A stretch of DNA of 8,498 nt from an uncultured Eubacteriales bacterium (GTDB taxonomy: Bacteria > Bacillota > Clostridia > Peptostreptococcales > Anaerovoracaceae), in assembly GCA_902793875.1 (NCBI GenBank), contig CADBFL010000019.1, positions 1-8,498 of the forward strand, in the 5' to 3' direction. The notes under the pieces are model-generated. The model ran no database searches, was not told where the DNA came from, and saw nothing but the letters and a program-made list of their open reading frames with translations. Both the position numbers and the translations under genes were made by a program. Shown piece by piece: positions 1 through 5,587 of this stretch; within the stretch, counting starts at the first letter, position 1, and each line of letters opens with the position of its first letter.

Positions 1-4
1 ATGT

Positions 5-30
5 AAAAATCCGCCCGGAAAGGGGCGGAC
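5..30 (-). terminator. Rho-independent terminator after nifU
   Basis: Read on the minus strand, a 7-bp GC-rich stem (TCCGCCC at 10-16 pairs with GGGCGGA at 23-29, loop 17-22) is followed directly by five U residues (the A-run at 5-9). It lies about 35 nt past the nifU stop codon, so it plausibly ends the iscR-nifS-nifU transcript. It also implies that no fourth gene, such as the tRNA thiolase mnmA often found after nifU in Firmicutes, is strongly co-transcribed. Confidence 0.85.
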
Positions 31-63
31 ACAGTCATGCTTTCAATGCCGCGCCGCAGCCGT

Positions 64-483
64 CTAGTCCTCGTGCGGCTCGAAGCCGACAAGGCTTTCA
101 GGCATAGGTCTGCCGCTCTTGTTGTAGTAATCCACCATCGCCGCCTTGATGGCATCCTCGGCCAGGACCGAGCAGTGGATCTTCCTTGCAGGAAGCCCGT
201 CGAGAGCCTCGACTACCGCCTTGTTGGTGAGCTCGAGAGCCTCATCGAGAGTCTTTCCCTTGATGAGCTCAGTTGCCATCGAGCTCGTGGCGATGGCGCT
301 GCCGCAGCCGAAGGTCTTGAACTTGACGTCCTTGATCCTGTCGTCCTCGACCTTGATATACATCTTCATGATGTCTCCGCAGAGAGGGTTCCCGACTTCG
401 CCGATGCCGTCCGCATCCTCGATCACGCCCACGTTGCGCGGGTTCTCAAAATGATCCATTACCTTATCTGTATAAAGTGACAT
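64..483 (-). CDS. nifU: Iron-sulfur cluster assembly scaffold protein, NifU/IscU type
   Basis: This 139-residue protein is the scaffold on which [2Fe-2S] clusters are built from iron and the sulfur delivered by the cysteine desulfurase encoded just upstream. The three cluster-ligand cysteines are present (C35 in GNPLCGD, C60 in TFGCGSA, C104 in KIHCSV), with the conserved D37 that helps cluster release. Length and content match the single-domain IscU-like fold; there is no C-terminal Nfu domain or central ferredoxin-like domain as in nitrogen-fixation NifU. The position equivalent to the IscU LPPVK chaperone loop reads LPARK (97-101), fitting lineages that lack HscA/HscB; no hsc genes are present in the window. 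The ATG start is supported by an AAAGGAG site about 7 nt upstream. It is the last gene of the operon, separated from nifS by an unusually long 114-nt gap with two palindromes. The alternative name iscU is equally reasonable. Family assignment is secure. Confidence 0.96.
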   Translation of the reverse strand: MSLYTDKVMDHFENPRNVGVIEDADGIGEVGNPLCGDIMKMYIKVEDDRIKDVKFKTFGCGSAIATSSMATELIKGKTLDEALELTNKAVVEALDGLPARKIHCSVLAEDAIKAAMVDYYNKSGRPMPESLVGFEPHED

Positions 484-501
484 TTTTATGCTCCTTTCAC
501 T

Positions 502-521
502 ATGTAAAGTTTTCTTTACAT
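502..521. promoter_or_regulatory. Palindrome ATGTAAAG-TTTT-CTTTACAT, copy 1 (nifS-nifU gap)
   Basis: Perfect 8-4-8 inverted repeat located just 5' of the nifU ribosome binding site on the transcribed (minus) strand. In RNA it would form an 8-bp hairpin with an AAAA loop, ending a few bases before the Shine-Dalgarno sequence. As DNA it looks like an operator for a dimeric regulator. No T-tract follows, so it is not a terminator. The same palindrome recurs at 535-554, 4441-4460 and 7874-7893. Confidence 0.7.
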
Positions 522-534
522 CTTTTTGTCGTAT

Positions 535-554
535 ACGTAAAGCATTCTTTACAT
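535..554. promoter_or_regulatory. Palindrome ACGTAAAG-CATT-CTTTACAT, copy 2 (nifS-nifU gap)
   Basis: Second copy of the same inverted repeat, with one mismatch in the outer part of the left arm (ACGTAAAG instead of ATGTAAAG). Its centre is 33 bp from that of copy 1, about three helical turns. Eighteen consecutive bases are identical to copy 4 at 7874-7893, including the CATT spacer. No convincing promoter was found in the 484-597 gap, so its role here could be at the RNA level (processing or stability of the nifU end of the message) or as a regulator site. Confidence 0.65.
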
Positions 555-597
555 CGTTTTCATCCGGTATAGCTGTGTTGATGCAAATATCGTTTTT

Positions 598-1806
598 TCA
601 TTCGTGCCAGTATTCCGGCACGCAGTGCTCCCTTGTGCCGTTTTCGAGGTCTTCCCAGTAAGGCGACATTGCCCTGTATCTGGCAACTACGTCATGGACC
701 TTTTCGATGATGTAGTCGACCTGTTCTTCGTCGTTGTCGATATCCAGGCTGAATCTCAGAGAGCCGTGCGCAGCCTCGACCGGAACGCCCATCCCCGTAA
801 GAACGTGCGACGGATCGAGCGATTCGCTGGTGCAGGCCGATCCGGATGAGCACTCGATCCCGTACATGTCAAGATGCAGAAGAAGACTCTCTCCTTCAAC
901 TCCTTCGAACGACCAGTTGACGTTGCCCGGAAGTCTCTTCACCGGGTCGCCGTTGAGCTGCGAGTACGGGATGTCCTTAAGGCCGTTGATCAGCCTGTCT
1001 CTGAGGGCTCTTACCCTGCTCATGTTGACATCCATGTTGTCGGTAGCTTCCTTCAGAGCCGCGGCCATCGCAGCGATCGCAGGCACGTTCACGGTACCGG
1101 CTCTCTTGCCTCTTTCCTGGGCTCCGCCCTCGATCACGTTCACCAGGCGGATGCCGTTTCTGGCGTAGAGGACGCCCACGCCCTTCGGTCCGTGAAACTT
1201 ATGGCCCGACATAGAGAGCATGTCGATGTTCATCGCCTGCACGTCGATCGGAAGATGTCCCGCGGCCTGAACCGCATCGGTATGGAAGAGCACGCCCTTC
1301 TCTTTGCATATCTTTCCGATCTCAGGTACAGGCTGGATCGCTCCCATCTCGTTGTTCGCGAACATTATGCTCACGAGCGCCGTGTCCTCTCTGATCGCGT
1401 CGGCGACCTTCTTCACATCGACGATTCCGTTCGCTTCAGGAGCGAGGAACGTGACCTCAAAGCCCTCCTTTTCGAGCTTGGCCATGGTGTGAAGGATCGC
1501 GTGGTGCTCGATGTTGAGCGTGACAAGGTGCTTTTTGCCTTTCGCCTTAAGGCCTCTTGCAGCGCTTATAAGCGCCTGGTTGTCGGCCTCGGATCCTCCT
1601 GATGTGAAGTAGATCTCGTTCGGTTTTGCCGCATTGATGCACGATGCGACGATCTCCCTGGCTCTGTCGAGCTCTTCCTGCGTGCGCTGCCCGTCGCTGT
1701 GCAGGCTGTTGGGATTGCCGTTGAATTCATCGAGACATTCGATGAACTTGTCCCTCGCCGTTTTGCTCAAATATGTCGTAGCGGCGTTATCTGCATATAC
1801 TCTCAT
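598..1806 (-). CDS. nifS: Cysteine desulfurase, NifS/IscS type (class I)
   Basis: A 402-residue PLP enzyme that converts cysteine to alanine and holds the sulfur as a persulfide for transfer to the NifU scaffold. The fold-type I signatures are all visible: AATT near the N-terminus, GGSEADNQA (70-78), the PLP-stacking histidine pair H101-H102, the HTDAVQ segment (D177 contacts the PLP nitrogen), the Schiff-base lysine K203 in SGHK, RAGTVNVP (235-242), and the catalytic cysteine C325 in SSGSACTS. The loop around C325 is of the long group I (IscS/NifS) type rather than the SufS type. A tail of about 20 residues after residue 380 ends close to a non-catalytic C395. The ATG start follows a GGAGGG site, and the regulator stops only 17 nt upstream, so the two are co-transcribed. 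iscS is an alternative symbol; the function is secure. Confidence 0.97.
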   Translation of the reverse strand: MRVYADNAATTYLSKTARDKFIECLDEFNGNPNSLHSDGQRTQEELDRAREIVASCINAAKPNEIYFTSGGSEADNQALISAARGLKAKGKKHLVTLNIEHHAILHTMAKLEKEGFEVTFLAPEANGIVDVKKVADAIREDTALVSIMFANNEMGAIQPVPEIGKICKEKGVLFHTDAVQAAGHLPIDVQAMNIDMLSMSGHKFHGPKGVGVLYARNGIRLVNVIEGGAQERGKRAGTVNVPAIAAMAAALKEATDNMDVNMSRVRALRDRLINGLKDIPYSQLNGDPVKRLPGNVNWSFEGVEGESLLLHLDMYGIECSSGSACTSESLDPSHVLTGMGVPVEAAHGSLRFSLDIDNDEEQVDYIIEKVHDVVARYRAMSPYWEDLENGTREHCVPEYWHE

Positions 1807-1823
1807 TTTTCCCTCCGGATAAA

Positions 1824-2273
1824 TCAGTTGTCACAGCTCTCGCAATAGCCTTTCAGCATTTTTCTGCGGTTGCCGGTAATAATATCTTCAAGCGTTATGT
1901 CGCTGAGATAGCCCTCAATGACCTTGTCGAGACCCGCCCACAGCGGAAGCGTGCTGCATGTGGCAGCCTTGTCGCACTGCACCCCGTCCTGCATTATGCA
2001 GTTGACAGGCGCCAGCGTCCCCTCGGTCAGAAGCAATATCTCATTTATATTGTAGTCTTTAGGCTCCCTTGCAAGCTTGTATCCGCCGTTCTTGCCGCGA
2101 AGGCTCAGCAGCATGCCGCCCTTGTTGAGTATCGATATGATGCTTTCCAGGTACTTCATCGAGAGATTCTCTCTCTCGGCTATGTCCGAAAGGGATACAT
2201 ATCCGCCGTCCTCGTTTTTCGCAAGATCCACCATCACAGTCAGAGCGTATCTGCCCTTCGTGGATACCATCAT
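1824..2273 (-). CDS. iscR: Rrf2-family transcriptional regulator, IscR-like [Fe-S] sensor
   Basis: A 149-residue winged-helix regulator of the Rrf2 family, first gene of the nifS-nifU operon. The N-terminal VSTKGRYALTVMVDLA and the recognition-helix and wing region (LSMKYLESI, then RGKNGGYKLAR at 59-69) are typical. E43 matches the IscR glutamate known to set DNA-sequence discrimination. Three cysteines, C92, C100 and C106, lie where IscR binds a [2Fe-2S] cluster (E. coli C92, C98, C104), with two extra residues between the first pair. The C-terminus adds a CxxC pair (C144, C147). By family logic it senses cluster supply and represses its own operon; the inverted repeat at 2341-2363 is the likely site. 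Of two adjacent ATG codons, the first is preferred because AAAGGAGG (2282-2289) sits 8 nt upstream. CymR-type cysteine regulators are the main alternative, but they lack the cysteine trio. Confidence 0.9.
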   Translation of the reverse strand: MMVSTKGRYALTVMVDLAKNEDGGYVSLSDIAERENLSMKYLESIISILNKGGMLLSLRGKNGGYKLAREPKDYNINEILLLTEGTLAPVNCIMQDGVQCDKAATCSTLPLWAGLDKVIEGYLSDITLEDIITGNRRKMLKGYCESCDN

Positions 2274-2291
2274 TCCGGGTGCCTCCTTTCT

Positions 2292-2316
2292 CCCGCCCCC
2301 CTTTTCGGGAACCGGG
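2292..2316 (-). other. Possible G/C-rich leader hairpin before the iscR start
   Basis: In the predicted 5' leader of the operon, minus-strand GUUCCC (plus 2307-2312) can pair with GGGGGC (2295-2300) using two G-U pairs. It is extended by CCC/GGG (2314-2316 with 2292-2294) across a one-base bulge. The structure ends 2 nt before the Shine-Dalgarno sequence and could affect translation, but it may be incidental G-richness. Confidence 0.3.
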
Positions 2317-2340
2317 CAGTATCATTTCGTTTCCAAGCAA

Positions 2341-2363
2341 AATCCTACCACTTGGGTAGGATT
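2341..2363. promoter_or_regulatory. Probable IscR-like/Rrf2 operator
   Basis: Perfect inverted repeat, AATCCTACC (2341-2349) and GGTAGGATT (2355-2363) around a 5-nt centre. It covers the -10 box and most of the spacer of the iscR promoter, so a bound dimer would block RNA polymerase. Size and layout (about 25 bp, pyrimidine-rich left arm, purine-rich right arm) resemble known IscR type 1 sites, although the bases differ in detail. Autoregulation is inferred from this placement. Confidence 0.72.
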
Positions 2364-2370
2364 AAGTCAA
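2342..2370 (-). promoter_or_regulatory. Promoter of the iscR-nifS-nifU operon
   Basis: On the minus strand, a -35 box TTGACT (plus 2365-2370) is separated by exactly 17 nt from a -10 box TAGGAT (plus 2342-2347). The predicted start of transcription is near 2335, giving a leader of about 60 nt. The -35 box is near consensus, and the weaker -10 box is part of the inverted repeat. This looks like a sigma-A promoter that is strong when the repressor is off. Confidence 0.78.
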
Positions 2371-2375
2371 CATCT

Positions 2376-2400
2376 AATTCCCTCTTTTTTTGCGGGAATT
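2376..2400. repeat. Inverted repeat AATTCCC...GGGAATT in the divergent promoter region
   Basis: Seven-base arms at 2376-2382 and 2394-2400 flank an 11-nt, T-rich centre. The same GGGAATT half-site occurs again as a tighter palindrome at 2471-2484. The element lies immediately upstream of the iscR -35 box and about 65 bp upstream of the plus-strand promoter, so it could serve either gene. Confidence 0.4.
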
Positions 2401-2439
2401 TATTTCCTTCTATTTTCTGCTTCAGAGCGGTCAGTCTCA

Positions 2440-2469
2440 TTGCTTTTTTGTGCAGACTGTACTTATAAT
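2440..2469 (+). promoter_or_regulatory. Promoter of the Na/Pi cotransporter gene
   Basis: A perfect TATAAT at 2464-2469 is preceded, with an 18-nt spacer, by a weak -35-like TTGCTT (2440-2445). Transcription would start near 2476, giving a leader of about 50 nt before the ATG at 2527. The poor -35 box suggests dependence on an activator or modest expression. Confidence 0.6.
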
Positions 2470-2470
2470 T

Positions 2471-2484
2471 ATTCCCGGGGGAAT
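2471..2484. promoter_or_regulatory. Palindrome ATTCCC-GG-GGGAAT at the predicted transcription start
   Basis: A 6-2-6 inverted repeat two bases past the -10 box, overlapping the predicted start point of the cotransporter transcript. This is a typical repressor position. It shares the GGGAATT half-site with the wider repeat at 2376-2400. No known regulator is assigned. Confidence 0.4.
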
Positions 2485-2526
2485 TGGGATATATCATATG
2501 TTTTTCAATTACCAGGGAGTTATTTT

Positions 2527-4395
2527 ATGCATGTTTTCTACACTCTGATCGCCTTCCTCGGCGGGCTCGCCATGTTTCTCTACGGCATGCGCGTCATGGG
2601 AGACGGCCTCAAGAGTTCATCAGGCGGAGCGATGCAGAACGCGCTCGCAAAAGTCACCAACAAGCCGTGGATGGGCTTTCTGCTCGGCATGCTGGTCGCC
2701 TGCGTCATCCAGAGCTCGACCGCTACCATAGTGATCACCATCGGACTTGTCGGCGCGGGCTTTCTGACATTCCATCAGTCCGTGGGCATAGTGCTGGGCG
2801 CCAACGTAGGCACCGCCATCACGGCGCAGATCATCAGGCTCATGGACGTCAGCTCGGGCATGGACAGCCCGCTCTACTTCTTCAAGGCCGACAATCTGGC
2901 ACCTCTGGCCCTTGTTATCGGCATCGTCCTGATCATGTTCGTCAAGACCAACACGGCTAAGACGGCCGGCTCTGTCGCCTGCGGTTTCGGTATACTGTTC
3001 ATGGGACTCATCTACATGAGCGATGTCGTGGGCCAGTACAGCGATGCGCTTTCGGGTCTGCTGCTGGCGTTCCAGAACAACTATATGCTCGGCTTCCTCG
3101 CCGGCGTGGTCGTTACCGGTATAGTGCAGAGCTCGTCCGCGGTAGTCGGCATCATACAGTCGATCGCAAGCTCGGTAGGCGTCACATTCAGTGCGGTTTT
3201 CGCCGTCATCATAGGAGTCAACATCGGAGACTGCATCACGACATATCTCGTCAGCAGGATCGGCGCCAAGCCGGTGCAGCGCAGGACGGCAGTCGTCCAC
3301 ATCGTATACAACGTATTTGCAGCCATCCTCTGCTTCCTGATGGTATTCATCGGCAGAAAGACAGGCATCATCAGCGACGAGCTGTGGACCATGCCGCTCA
3401 ACTCCGGCGGCGTTGCCAACATACACGGAGTCTTCAGGCTCGTGCCTGCAGTCCTCCTGCTGCCGTTCACCGGAGTCTTTGAAAAGATCACCTGCACTAT
3501 CGTAAAGGAAGCTCCGCTCGATGAAGAAGACAAGCACGCGATCGAGGCTCTCGATGCTCTCGACGAGCGTCTCTTCAACTCCCCTGCCATCGCTCTCGAT
3601 CAGGTAAAGAGAGTCGTATGGGAGATGAGCGACATCGCGGCGCACAACTACGACGCGGCGGTCAGGCAGATCTACGAATACGACCCTAAGCGCGACCAGC
3701 GCATCATGGAGCGCGAGGCGCTGCTCGACAGCATGATCGACCAGGCCAACAAATACATAGTGTCCCTCTCGCCTTACGTCACGATGGACAAGGATACCAA
3801 ATACCAGAACAGACTGATCAAGGCTCTGATCTGCTACGAGCGCATCGGCGACCTCGCCGTCAATATCAATGACGAGGTCATAGCTCTCAGAGAAGCAGGC
3901 AGAAAGTTCTCGCCTAACGGCATGGCAGAGCTGAGGATCGCGTTCGATGCGGTATACGAGATACTGGACATAACAAACAGGGCTTACAAGTCGGGCGACA
4001 CGGTGCTCGCCGGTAAGGTAGAGCCTCTCGAAGAGGTCATCGATGATCTTGTAGAAGAGCTCAACGCCAGGCACGTTTACAGGATGGTCAACCACCTTTG
4101 CGACGCTGTCAACGGCATCCACTTTCAGGCCATACTGACTAACGTCGAGCATATCTCCGACAAGTGCAGCGACCTCGCAGTATATGTCCTCGAAGGCGAG
4201 AACTCCGCTATCTTCGGAAACGAGCACTCCTATGTGCACGAGCTCCACCACTCCAACAACGAGGGATACCTTCAGGCTTACGACCTGGGAAGAGCCCGCT
4301 ACTTCGCAGAGCTCGATTCGATCCCGGTGACCAACATCATCGAGGATGCCATAGTCGTAGCCGAAAACAGCAGCGAAGACGACATCCCGGAATGA
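2527..4395 (+). CDS. Na+/phosphate cotransporter family protein with C-terminal PhoU-like domain
   Basis: A 622-residue membrane protein of the Na/Pi cotransporter (PF02690/SLC34-like) family. It is expected to import phosphate, or another oxyanion, with sodium. Roughly residues 1-320 form about eight or nine hydrophobic segments containing two related repeats, each with the family hallmark QSS(S/T): QSSTAT at 62-67 and QSSSAV at 201-206. After a charged linker (about 328-350), residues 355-560 form a helical PhoU-like domain. It carries the two metal-site motifs, ERIGDLAVN (438-446) and EHISDKCSD (541-549), of E-x3-D-x3-N/D type. This domain probably regulates transport in the cytoplasm. The ATG at 2527 is chosen over longer in-frame readings because AGGGAG (2514-2519) lies 7 nt upstream, the hydrophobic N-terminus begins there, and anything earlier runs antisense through iscR. 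The gene stands alone and diverges from iscR. Transport substrate is inferred from the family only. Confidence 0.93.
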   Translation: MHVFYTLIAFLGGLAMFLYGMRVMGDGLKSSSGGAMQNALAKVTNKPWMGFLLGMLVACVIQSSTATIVITIGLVGAGFLTFHQSVGIVLGANVGTAITAQIIRLMDVSSGMDSPLYFFKADNLAPLALVIGIVLIMFVKTNTAKTAGSVACGFGILFMGLIYMSDVVGQYSDALSGLLLAFQNNYMLGFLAGVVVTGIVQSSSAVVGIIQSIASSVGVTFSAVFAVIIGVNIGDCITTYLVSRIGAKPVQRRTAVVHIVYNVFAAILCFLMVFIGRKTGIISDELWTMPLNSGGVANIHGVFRLVPAVLLLPFTGVFEKITCTIVKEAPLDEEDKHAIEALDALDERLFNSPAIALDQVKRVVWEMSDIAAHNYDAAVRQIYEYDPKRDQRIMEREALLDSMIDQANKYIVSLSPYVTMDKDTKYQNRLIKALICYERIGDLAVNINDEVIALREAGRKFSPNGMAELRIAFDAVYEILDITNRAYKSGDTVLAGKVEPLEEVIDDLVEELNARHVYRMVNHLCDAVNGIHFQAILTNVEHISDKCSDLAVYVLEGENSAIFGNEHSYVHELHHSNNEGYLQAYDLGRARYFAELDSIPVTNIIEDAIVVAENSSEDDIPE

Positions 4396-4434
4396 TTAAG
4401 CCCGCAGCTGAACAAAGATAAACATATAAAACGA

Positions 4435-4466
4435 GGGGGTATGTAAAGAAAACTTTACATACCCCC
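4435..4466. terminator. Hairpin between convergent genes, probable bidirectional terminator
   Basis: A 14-bp perfect stem (4435-4448 with 4453-4466) and a 4-nt loop lie between the stop of the cotransporter (4395) and that of the PotD-like gene (4497). On the plus strand it is followed by a T-rich run (4468-4480), and on the minus strand by a weaker TCGTTTTAT. The inner part is palindrome copy 3 (ATGTAAAG-AAAA-CTTTACAT), capped outside by GGGGGT/ACCCCC, which gives it terminator-like stability. Confidence 0.8.
4441..4460. repeat. Palindrome ATGTAAAG-AAAA-CTTTACAT, copy 3 (inside the convergent terminator)
   Basis: Perfect match to the arms of copies 1 and 4, but here built into the stem of a transcription terminator by six extra flanking base pairs. 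This is the one copy that is clearly at the 3' end of genes rather than upstream of one. Confidence 0.7.
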
Positions 4467-4496
4467 CTCTCTTTCTTTTTCGTTCTGTCTCATTCT

Positions 4497-5564
4497 CTAT
4501 TCGGCTTTTACTTTTTTCCAGTAGTCGCTGTACAGTTCTGTCGTCTTTGCATCGAGAGTCACCAGCGATTCGCATCTGTCGATCGTCTCGTCATCCGGGA
4601 ATACGGCCTTTTCTTTCAGATATTCATCGTCTATCAGATCGAGCGCCGCTTCGTTCGGCGTCGTGTAATACAGATAGTCGAAGTTCTGAGCCGCCACCTC
4701 GGCCTTGCAGAGGAAGTTTATCCACTTCTCGGCGTTCTCTTTGTTTACCGCCTCTTTAGGAACAACCCATGAATCGATGAAGAATTCGGAACCCTCCTTC
4801 GGGATCACGAAATCGACATCCTCATTGAGGTCCTTCGTATAGATGTACTCGCCGTTCCATACCACGCCGAGGGCCGCCGATCCGTTTGCAAGAAGATCCC
4901 TTGCCGAGTCGTTTGCGTACTTGTACACGAGCGGCTTCTGCGCTATCAGATCGTCCGCAGCCTTCTTTATCTCGGCCTCATCCGTCGAATTCACGGAGTA
5001 TCCGTTCTTCATGAGGCCTATCATGAAAGCGTCCCTGACGCTGTCCGGCATCACTATCTGATCCTTGTATTTTTTGTTCCACAGATCGTCCCAGGAATCG
5101 ATCTCATCGCCTTCCGTCATCTTTTTGTTATAGAGTATGCCTGCGATGCCCGCCTGATACGGCACTGAATACCTGTTGCCCGGGTCGAACGACTCGGACT
5201 TCTTCATGTAAACTTCGCCGATGTTTCCGATCTGCGGGATGTTGTCCATGTTGAGCTCTGCAAGCATGTCGTTTGCTATCATGCGCTGGATCATGTAGTC
5301 CGATGTGCATATGCAGTCGTATGTCGTCGCGTTGTTCTCGAGCACCGTGTACATCTCTTCGGCTGTATCGTAGGTATCGATAATGACGCGGATGCCCGTC
5401 TCTTCTTCGAAGTCCTCTGCAAGCATGGGATCGAAATAATCCCCGTAGCTGTATACGTACACCTCGCCGTTGACGCCGCTCCTGCAGCCCGACATGAGAG
5501 GTATCATCCCCGCAACGAGGACGGCCATCGCGGCCAGCGCGACTGTTTTTCTGTATTTTTTCAT
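4497..5564 (-). CDS. PotD/PotF-family substrate-binding lipoprotein (polyamine-type, orphan)
   Basis: A 355-residue extracytoplasmic solute-binding protein. The N-terminus KKYRK, a hydrophobic stretch and a lipobox ending SGC (C27) predict a membrane-anchored lipoprotein. The body follows the PotD pattern: YSYGDYFDP (39-46), DFEEETGIRV (51-60), YDCICTSDYMI (82-92), RYSVPYQAGIAGILYN (131-146), WNGEY (236-240), PKEGSEFFIDSW (255-266) and TPNEAA near the end. Two usual aromatic positions differ: the tryptophan of the NWGEY-like motif is Y40, and the WGT that normally follows VPY is QAG, so the ligand may not be spermidine or putrescine. No potABC genes are in the window. The ATG at 5564 is preferred over an in-frame GTG at 5579 because GGAG lies 5 nt before it and the signal peptide then starts normally. 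It follows the phosphodiesterase gene by 23 nt, so the two are co-transcribed. Confidence 0.88.
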   Translation of the reverse strand: MKKYRKTVALAAMAVLVAGMIPLMSGCRSGVNGEVYVYSYGDYFDPMLAEDFEEETGIRVIIDTYDTAEEMYTVLENNATTYDCICTSDYMIQRMIANDMLAELNMDNIPQIGNIGEVYMKKSESFDPGNRYSVPYQAGIAGILYNKKMTEGDEIDSWDDLWNKKYKDQIVMPDSVRDAFMIGLMKNGYSVNSTDEAEIKKAADDLIAQKPLVYKYANDSARDLLANGSAALGVVWNGEYIYTKDLNEDVDFVIPKEGSEFFIDSWVVPKEAVNKENAEKWINFLCKAEVAAQNFDYLYYTTPNEAALDLIDDEYLKEKAVFPDDETIDRCESLVTLDAKTTELYSDYWKKVKAE

Positions 5565-5587
5565 CTTATCTCCAAACACCGCAGTGA

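Noticed and set aside
37..480. Plus-strand open frame of about 147 codons
   Set aside because: Antisense shadow of nifU; the minus-strand reading has clear IscU cysteine motifs.
502..554. CRISPR array or attachment-site interpretation of the paired palindromes
   Set aside because: There are only two units, spacers and repeats are far too short, no cas, integrase or transposase genes are present, and the flanks show no target-site duplication.
874..1602. Plus-strand open frame of about 242 codons
   Set aside because: Antisense shadow of nifS with no ribosome binding site and low-information composition.
2077..2526. N-terminal extension of the cotransporter frame by 150 codons
   Set aside because: It runs antisense through iscR and its promoter and encodes no family sequence; the ATG at 2527 has a good ribosome binding site and starts the hydrophobic domain.
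2620..4251. Long open frame of about 540 codons on the minus strand
   Set aside because: It lies wholly antisense to the cotransporter gene, has no ribosome binding site or recognisable domain, and shows the D/V/R-rich composition typical of a shadow of a GC-biased gene.
5565..5579. GTG start adding five residues to the PotD-like protein
   Set aside because: The Shine-Dalgarno GGAG lies inside this extension, 5 nt before the ATG at 5564, and the lysine-rich signal-peptide start fits the ATG.
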